In this document: positions 58,541 to 64,000 of the stretch, piece after piece | Numbering within the stretch: position 1 is the first letter of the stretch | Layout of the letters: each line of letters opens with the position of its first letter | Source: Clarkia xantiana subsp. parviflora | Lineage: Eukaryota; Streptophyta; Magnoliopsida; Myrtales; Onagraceae | DNA length: 64,000 bases | Assembly (NCBI GenBank): GCA_036873135.1 | Contig: JAPTYO010000015.1 | Location: 8,163,683 to 8,227,682 of the forward strand | Direction: 5' to 3' | Notes under the pieces: generated by a model | Told to the model about the DNA's origin: nothing | Databases searched by the model: none | The model's input: the letters and a program-made list of their open reading frames with translations, nothing else | Made by a program: the position numbers and the translations under genes

Positions 58541-59270
58541 AAGCGAGGAGTAATCAACGTCATACACGGAGGACCTGCCGCCGGAGGACAAGTGTCTAAT
58601 GCTCGGGACATTTATGCATCCCAAGCAGCAACATTGCCGAAATACGGAAAGCGCAAGCAACCGGAGCAAGAGGACGCGGTCATCCAATTTTCCAGGGAAG
58701 ACTTAAAGCATATCGTTTACCCTCACGATGACGCTTTAGTCATAACCATGGACATTGACAGATACGATGTGAAAAGAATCCTCGTGGATGGTGGAAGTTC
58801 CGCTGACATTCTACATGTCAAAGTCCTAGAGCAACTGGGAAGATCTGTCAAAGACTTGACCCCAGGAACCTTCTCGCTAGTCAGCTTCGCCGGAGCAGCT
58901 ACACAACTCCTGGGTACAATCACGCTTCCTGTCATCCTTGGCCAAGGGTGGAGAGCATTGCATGTCAACGTCACTTTCGTCGTTGTAGAATCTCTCGGGG
59001 CCTATAACGGAATTTTGGGACGAACAACGATCAACCCTTACGTGATCGTGCCCTCCACTGTCCACCAAAAGATGAAGTTCCCTACGGACCATGGGATTGG
59101 GGAAGTGCTAGGCGACCAGATAACCGCAAGACGTTGTAACGTCAATGCCTTGAGAGCAAAGCACCAATTCCATGTGGCAACGATAAATTCTTTCAAGAGG
59201 CAGAAAGTTGTTGATGAAAGAAAGGAGCAAATAGTGGAACAAGCTGTTACAGTTTGGAAGCCACAAGAAA
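58541..59270 (+). CDS. TE-D protease domain
   Basis: Same frame as gag. GVINVIHGGPAAGG marks the gag-protease junction. The retropepsin core follows (ALVITMDIDRYDVKRILVDGGSSADIL with intact DGGSS, then NGILGRTTIN and KMKFPTDHGIGEV). After this, relatives enter the RT linker, whereas here a short linker (VDERKEQIVEQ) leads into the second gag-like module. Confidence 0.8.
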
Positions 59271-59872
59271 ACATCCAGTATTCGCCATGGCACCAGATAT
59301 GGCTCGTCAAACAGGGAGAAGGCGAGCCAATCATGGAATACTTCATCAGATTCGCTTCTAACGCCTCCTCGGTGAAAGCAACAAGAGAAGAAGTGATAAG
59401 CGTGTTCTATGCAAACATGAACGCCAGATCTTTCCTTCTCTTCGGACAAACTCATGGACGGCGAACAACAAAAACCATGGCAGATCTAAAGGATAAGCTT
59501 GAGACAGCAAACTTATGCGAACAAGAACTGAGGTGGGGTACACCCCTCAGTTGGGACAAAGGAGTTCGAGCAAAAACGAACACATAGGAAGACGCAAGCA
59601 TCGATATCAACAACATCTTCACACCGCTAAACACGGTTGCTGAAGACATTTACGTCAACCTACTTGAAAACAAGCTCCCAAGTCCACTTGTTCCGAAGAC
59701 AGCTTTCTTGGGCAACAACATCAGGGAATGGTGCAAGTACCACAAAACTTGGGGGCACAACACAAACATGTGTCTACCATTAAGGTGGGAGATTGAAGAA
59801 TGCATCACACTAGGTGCATTAAGGCGATTTGTTGCAACCGACTCCGCGACGTCGTCATCAAACAAGCAATAA
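59271..59872 (+). pseudogene. TE-D second gag-like module replacing reverse transcriptase
   Basis: Still in the gag-protease frame. KQGEGEPIMEYFIRF corresponds to QNEESLADYYVRF of the first gag, and EEVISVFYANMNARS and TMADLKDKLETANL match the rest of the gag C-terminal half. A TAG at 59585-59587 interrupts. The frame continues to a second knuckle WCKYHKTWGHNTNMC (59727-59774) with the tail LGALRRFV, and ends in TAA at 59870-59872. The two modules are clearly homologous but strongly diverged, so this is not a recent duplication. Role unknown. Confidence 0.7.
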
Positions 59873-60715
59873 TGAAACGGGAGAAACAACTATCTTTCAG
59901 ATTACTTTGCGCATTCCAAGTGTTTCTAGTATAATCGCATTTACATGTTTTAAGAAGGAATGATCAGTTGACACCTTCTCGAAAAAACAATGTAAATACG
60001 CGCAAGTATCTAATAAAGTTGATCTACATTTGTAGGTACACATCTATGTCTTGCACGCTATTTTTGGATTAAACGCGAAGCAACTAAACTACGCGCTTAT
60101 TATCTACATCAATAATCCAAGATATTATGCCATGTGCAAGAAAAATCTATTACGCGTTATGACAACGCTCATCATCAACAACAATTCACTCATATTGATG
60201 ACTACATCAAAAGGTATCATCACTGAACCAAAAACTTGGAATTAAGCCCAAGATATTTTCAAAGACAGCATGCTGCAAATATGGATGATATTTGTATATC
60301 TACACCAACAAGGAGTTTATTTCTCCATTCATAAATCGGCATTTATCTCATGAAGATTCCGGCAACACAAAGCCATTGCGCTATGTGCACAATCAACTCA
60401 TATGTCGTAATGACAACCAACGGACTAACTATCAAGGTGACGACTATTCAAGAGGCGTCATCTACAAGCAAATTCTTGGATTAACACCAAGACCTACTAT
60501 CAAAAGTGGCATGTTGAGGTATCCTCTTTGAAAAGACAAACCCCGTGTTTACTTATAGAAAATGACATGCTGTGACATCTCTTTTTAGAGGCAAATCCTC
60601 ATGTTCATAGCCATTCCCTGGATTTAGAACAGGATGGGCAAATACAATACGGGACTGATCACCCCATAGGTGGCAGAAGTTCTCTTGATAGACAACTACA
60701 CCACGCTACAACAAG
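59873..60715. other. TE-D non-coding region
   Basis: No RT, RNase H or integrase motif on either strand. Nothing else recognised. Confidence 0.6.
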
Positions 60716-61105
60716 TTCGAATTCCTGTTTAGGGTTCACTCTTCATGGCGAATGTCCTCTGTTTAGATGACAATCTCATACTTCGAATTCCTGTTTAGGG
60801 TTCACTCTTCGTGGCGAATGTCCTCTGTTTAGATGACAATCCCATACTTCGAATTCCTGTTTAGGGTTCACTCCTCATGGCGAATGTCCTCTGTTTAGAT
60901 GACAATCCCATACTTCGAATTCCTGTTTAGGGTTCACTCTTCGTGGCGAATGTCCTCTGTTTAGTTGACAATCCCATACTTCGAATTCCTGTTTAGGGTT
61001 CATTCTTCGTGGCGAATGTCCTCTGTTTAGATGACAATCCCATACTTCGAATTCCTGTTTAGGGTTCACTCTATATGGCAAAAGTCCTCTTGACAGATGA
61101 CAATT
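60716..61105. repeat. 66-bp tandem repeat array in TE-D
   Basis: Nearly six copies of a 65-66 bp unit containing CGAATTCCTGTTTAGGGTTC and GCGAATGTCCTCTG, last copy diverged. The unit is 22 codons long, which gives an open minus-strand frame (PKQEFEVWDC repeated) that I treat as an artefact. Confidence 0.9.
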
Positions 61106-61901
61106 CCGTACTACAAATTTTCAAAACTGTGTTGCATGGTTCCTGGACGTAGAAAACATGCATCACAATTCATGTTCTAAAAAAGTGTTACATGGTCCCT
61201 GGACGCAGGAATCATGTATCACAAGTATTTTACCAAATATTTTATCAAATATTTTGTCAAAAGTTTTATGTATCAAACACCTTTCCAAATATTTTATCAA
61301 CAAGCTTTTTAGGGTTCATAAAACACTCTTTCAAAAGCCAAAATGTTTTTACGTATGCTTCCCCAACGCGGGTTGATACACGCTGGCAGGTGCGCACCCT
61401 GTTTAAAACTCATAAAATTTACAAGTAGAGTCTTGTACAACGACGCCTTAGAGTGGAACTAAGAGACGGTATAAACTAGTATCTTGCCCAAGCCAAGATA
61501 ACACATTTCAAACATACTACTTGTTAAGTCGCTATACGCGAACCACTTGACAGGTTTCAACATATATAGCGACAAGCTATGCAGGAAAGACGAGCAACAT
61601 GCGTAACCGCATCATGCAAACAATCTTGAATCAAAAGTGGCTATCGGTCACAATGGCGGGGACTACGTCTACGTTGCTAGTCATCCACGTTCAATAAACA
61701 CAATAAGTGATAACGGTATGAAATATTACTAACAAGTTATCATGCAAACTGCTATGTATAAAGCAGGCTCAAACGACGTAGTTCAAAGCGAACAAGTTAC
61801 AAGCAGCAATCAAAGAACAACTCAAACAAGTTTCTAAACATAGAAGCCGGGGGGCAAGCGGACTCATAAACGAGTTCAACATATCGAAAAGATGGCATAG
61901 A

Positions 61902-64000
61902 TCAAAAAATGCCATCATCCCTGACAGGACTGGGCGGAACAGGCAGAAGTTGCACATTAGTGCCGCCACCGTCTTCTCCAAACAAAAATGCAAACTGAGA
62001 TGTTGCAGTATCCAAGCGACGAAGCTCGGCAACTTGCCCAATAGCAAACTCCGCATACAGCCCTAACTTGTCAAAAGGAAAGCCAGGAGCAAGAATGCTC
62101 ACTCTACGAATAAAGTCCTCAGCAAACTCGCTGAGCATAGGAGCGGCCTTCGCCGTAGCAGCAGCAGTAACCGCGCTGTCAAAACCAGGAGTAGAAGGGA
62201 ACTTGCTAAGTCCCTCTTCAATGCCAGCCTTCATTTCTTCTTCGCGCAGTTTCCGACAGGCAACTTTATGCTTGCCCGCGTTGTCAGAAATTACCTTCTC
62301 AATGGCAGCGTTCTCAGATTCAAGCTGAACGAGGCTGGCATGATCAGAATCATAACAAGCATCAAAATCCATCTTCTTCAACGAAAGACGGCGCACTTCA
62401 TCCTTAGCTTCCTCAAGCTCCTTGGACAAAGTGGCAGCTTTGTTAGCAATGGCACGCCTCTCCTGGACAAGCTCCAACATGAAGGAGGCCATGTGCACCA
62501 TATCAGAAACAACCTGAAAACAAAGAGACAATAAGCATACATGTTCGGGAACAACGAACATAGCAAAGTGAAAAAAGATACTCACTGGAGTGAATTCAGA
62601 TAGCGATCTCTCAACAAAAGTTCGTGCCTCCTCATCACTCGAGGGCCGAACAACTCGATCACCAGGAGGAATAGATCGATGAAGAACGTGCACTACAACT
62701 TCAGGCATGCTCAGCTGGGAGTTCTTGGGAAAAGTAAGATCTCCTGCCACATATGGCATCCACTTACCATCTGAAATATCACCTTCCAAAGGACGAAGCA
62801 AATCCGCACGTCCAAGTGGCGGGATCACTACATGCAAACCAAACAGAGTTATGCAAAAGCCAAAAACAAAGCGCACAAAAGCACACAATCAAGTGTTCAG
62901 CTTATACCAGAAGGAAGAGAACGTTCCACCTCGGACCGCTCCTTCGAGCGAGGGGCAGACAACGCATCCTCGCAACTGTCAACTTCCTTCCCTTTATGAC
63001 AGGAAGGAGTAGGAACGGTCACAGTAGTCTTCGGACGCTTCGAACTGCTCGAAGAACGCGCCCCAGTGGTGGACCGTTTGGAAGAGTCAGGAACGGCAAC
63101 AACGCGATCAGTAACAAGCGTCGTGCGACCTGCAAGTAACATGCAAAGTTACAACCCAACCAAGAAAATACATAAGGAAGATTGTTCTTTTAAAACCATC
63201 TACCTTTTCCACGTCCAGAAGCCGCCGATGCTCCAGAAGCAAGAGGTGGAACAATCCTTCCGCTAGAAGCAATCTTGCGAGCGGCCGCCGTCTGCAAAGA
63301 CAAGCTTTTTCCGTCAAACCAACCTACAGTGCAACACGGTAAAAAGTTATAAAAATGATTAACATACCGAAGCTGCAGAAGGGAGCACATGAATCCCAGC
63401 ATCAACCAATTCCTGATCGGATGCACGCAACGAGCAAATAAAGCCGCGCGATTGTTGACAGTGATATATCTGCTTTATCACTTCCCTATCCGACAAGGAG
63501 AGTTCCCGAAAAGCAGGCGCGAGATCAAATTTCCGAACATACTCGACATCCCAAGTCGTACCCGCATCATGAGCAAAAAAGTAATGGTGCCTCCAATGGT
63601 CGGCAGACCGATCCGCGGTAGCAACTAATCGGTAACTAGAATCCCACTTGGCTTCCCCAAGACCAAGTTCCTCAAAACCATCGCTCTGCAAGTTCGGCCA
63701 ACGAACTTTCACACTACACAATCCCGCTGAGTCCGGACTCTTAAGCTGGTAGAAGCAGCGAAAGAGGGTGCGGGAGTAACGCCAGGACTGCTTGTGAAGC
63801 AGTACTCTGAAACAAGTCCATACTCGAATCCCGTTGGGCGCAAGATCTAAAGGGGAAATCCCATAACCGCTACAGAGCTCAATCAAGTCAGAGCAGTAGG
63901 GAAACCGCAAACCCTCTCTAACGTGAGATGTATACACAACGGATAAATCTACAGGCGGAGGAGTAGCATCTCCTAAACTACTCTCACGGATTGCGTCAAA
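61902..64000 (-). CDS. Antisense five-exon gene of TE-D (5' end outside window)
   Basis: Exons 63368->64000, 63204-63291, 62908-63129, 62586-62827, 61902-62513, all GT-AG with introns of 72-80 bp and phases 0,1,1,0, the same as TE-B. Exon 1 contains EGLRFPYCSDLIELC and LDLAPNGIRVWTCFRV (PF04195-like). Exon 3 is basic and Ser-rich (SSSSSKRPKTTVTV). Exon 4 (IPPLGRADLLRPLEGD, LSMPEVVVHVLHRS) aligns to TE-B exon 4 (IPPLPLLRRSDLVRRFERD, LSIPEVGVRVVQRS). Exon 5 is a coiled coil followed by a conserved APGFPFDKLG. All visible exons are open. Function unknown. Confidence 0.75.

Larger units (their letters stand above)
55932..64000 (+). mobile_element. TE-D: Tat-type element with gag-protease-gag2 and antisense gene
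   Basis: 5' LTR 55932-56685, primer site, gag, protease, a second gag-like module, non-coding DNA, a 66-bp tandem array and an antisense gene running off the right edge. RT, RNase H and integrase are not present between protease and the antisense gene. LTR start (TGATGGATATATG) and leader are of the TE-B/TE-C type. The 3' LTR lies outside the window. Confidence 0.85.

Noticed and set aside
60875..61081. Minus-strand frame with a 22-residue repeat
   Set aside because: Produced by the 66-bp tandem repeat whose length is a multiple of three; no other coding evidence.
1..64000. tRNA and rRNA genes
   Set aside because: No tRNA cloverleaf with A and B box or rRNA core sequence was recognised; the only tRNA-related sequences are the primer-binding sites.

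Overview
This 64 kb window looks like repeat-dense nuclear DNA of a flowering plant, probably a eudicot. Almost every coding signal is a plant transposable-element protein: Tat-type Ty3/gypsy polyproteins with two RNase H modules, plant LINE proteins (DUF4283, zf-RVT, RNase H), and a Helitron carrying RPA-like sequence. Introns are short GT-AG introns, intergenic DNA is AT-rich, and no rRNA, tRNA, organellar or bacterial gene was recognised. The only host-gene-like sequence is a small F-box-like gene (At1g67623 type, tentative) in three pieces, plus small captured fragments inside a Helitron. Species cannot be named from the sequence.

Layout. 1-5229: minus-strand Tat element TE-A, cut by the window edge. 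5230-7767: AT-rich DNA with an hAT-like repeat and a small Helitron end. 7768-41480: the F-box-like gene, blown apart by two minus-strand non-coding LTR elements, LARD-1 (8028-23184) and LARD-2 (23613-41448). Each hosts a nested plus-strand Tat element: TE-B (8058-18784) sits in an LTR of LARD-1, and TE-C (25846-35899) sits in the interior of LARD-2. Target-site duplications support all four insertions (CTTTAT, GGGGG, CGGAG, ACTAG). 42105-51183: hAT-like repeats, a LINE with a large internal deletion, a TRIM-like element with a tRNA-Met-type primer site, a second LINE 3' fragment, a 1.2 kb foldback Mutator-like element with a perfect 9-bp TSD, and a CACTA end. 51246-55313: a minus-strand Helitron with an RPA1-like zinc-ribbon/OB fragment and an apparent Tudor-domain exon. 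55932-64000: plus-strand Tat element TE-D, leaving the window on the right.

How the parts work together. TE-B, TE-C and TE-D start their LTRs with nearly the same 14 bases, and TE-B and TE-C share the leader after the primer-binding site. None of them encodes a complete set of proteins. TE-B has lost gag and its pol is broken, TE-C is essentially non-coding, and TE-D has gag and protease followed by a second diverged gag-like module where reverse transcriptase should be. TE-B and TE-C nevertheless have almost identical LTR pairs, so they moved recently, presumably using proteins supplied in trans.

The most striking feature is an antisense gene between the pol side and the 3' LTR of TE-B and TE-D. 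It has five exons, four short introns with the same phases (0,1,1,0) in both elements, an N-terminal 'putative gypsy type transposon' (PF04195-like) region and a C-terminal coiled coil. In TE-B it is the only undamaged reading frame in the element. A tandem-repeat array lies just upstream (in element orientation) of the antisense gene in TE-B and TE-D, and TE-C has arrays in a comparable region.
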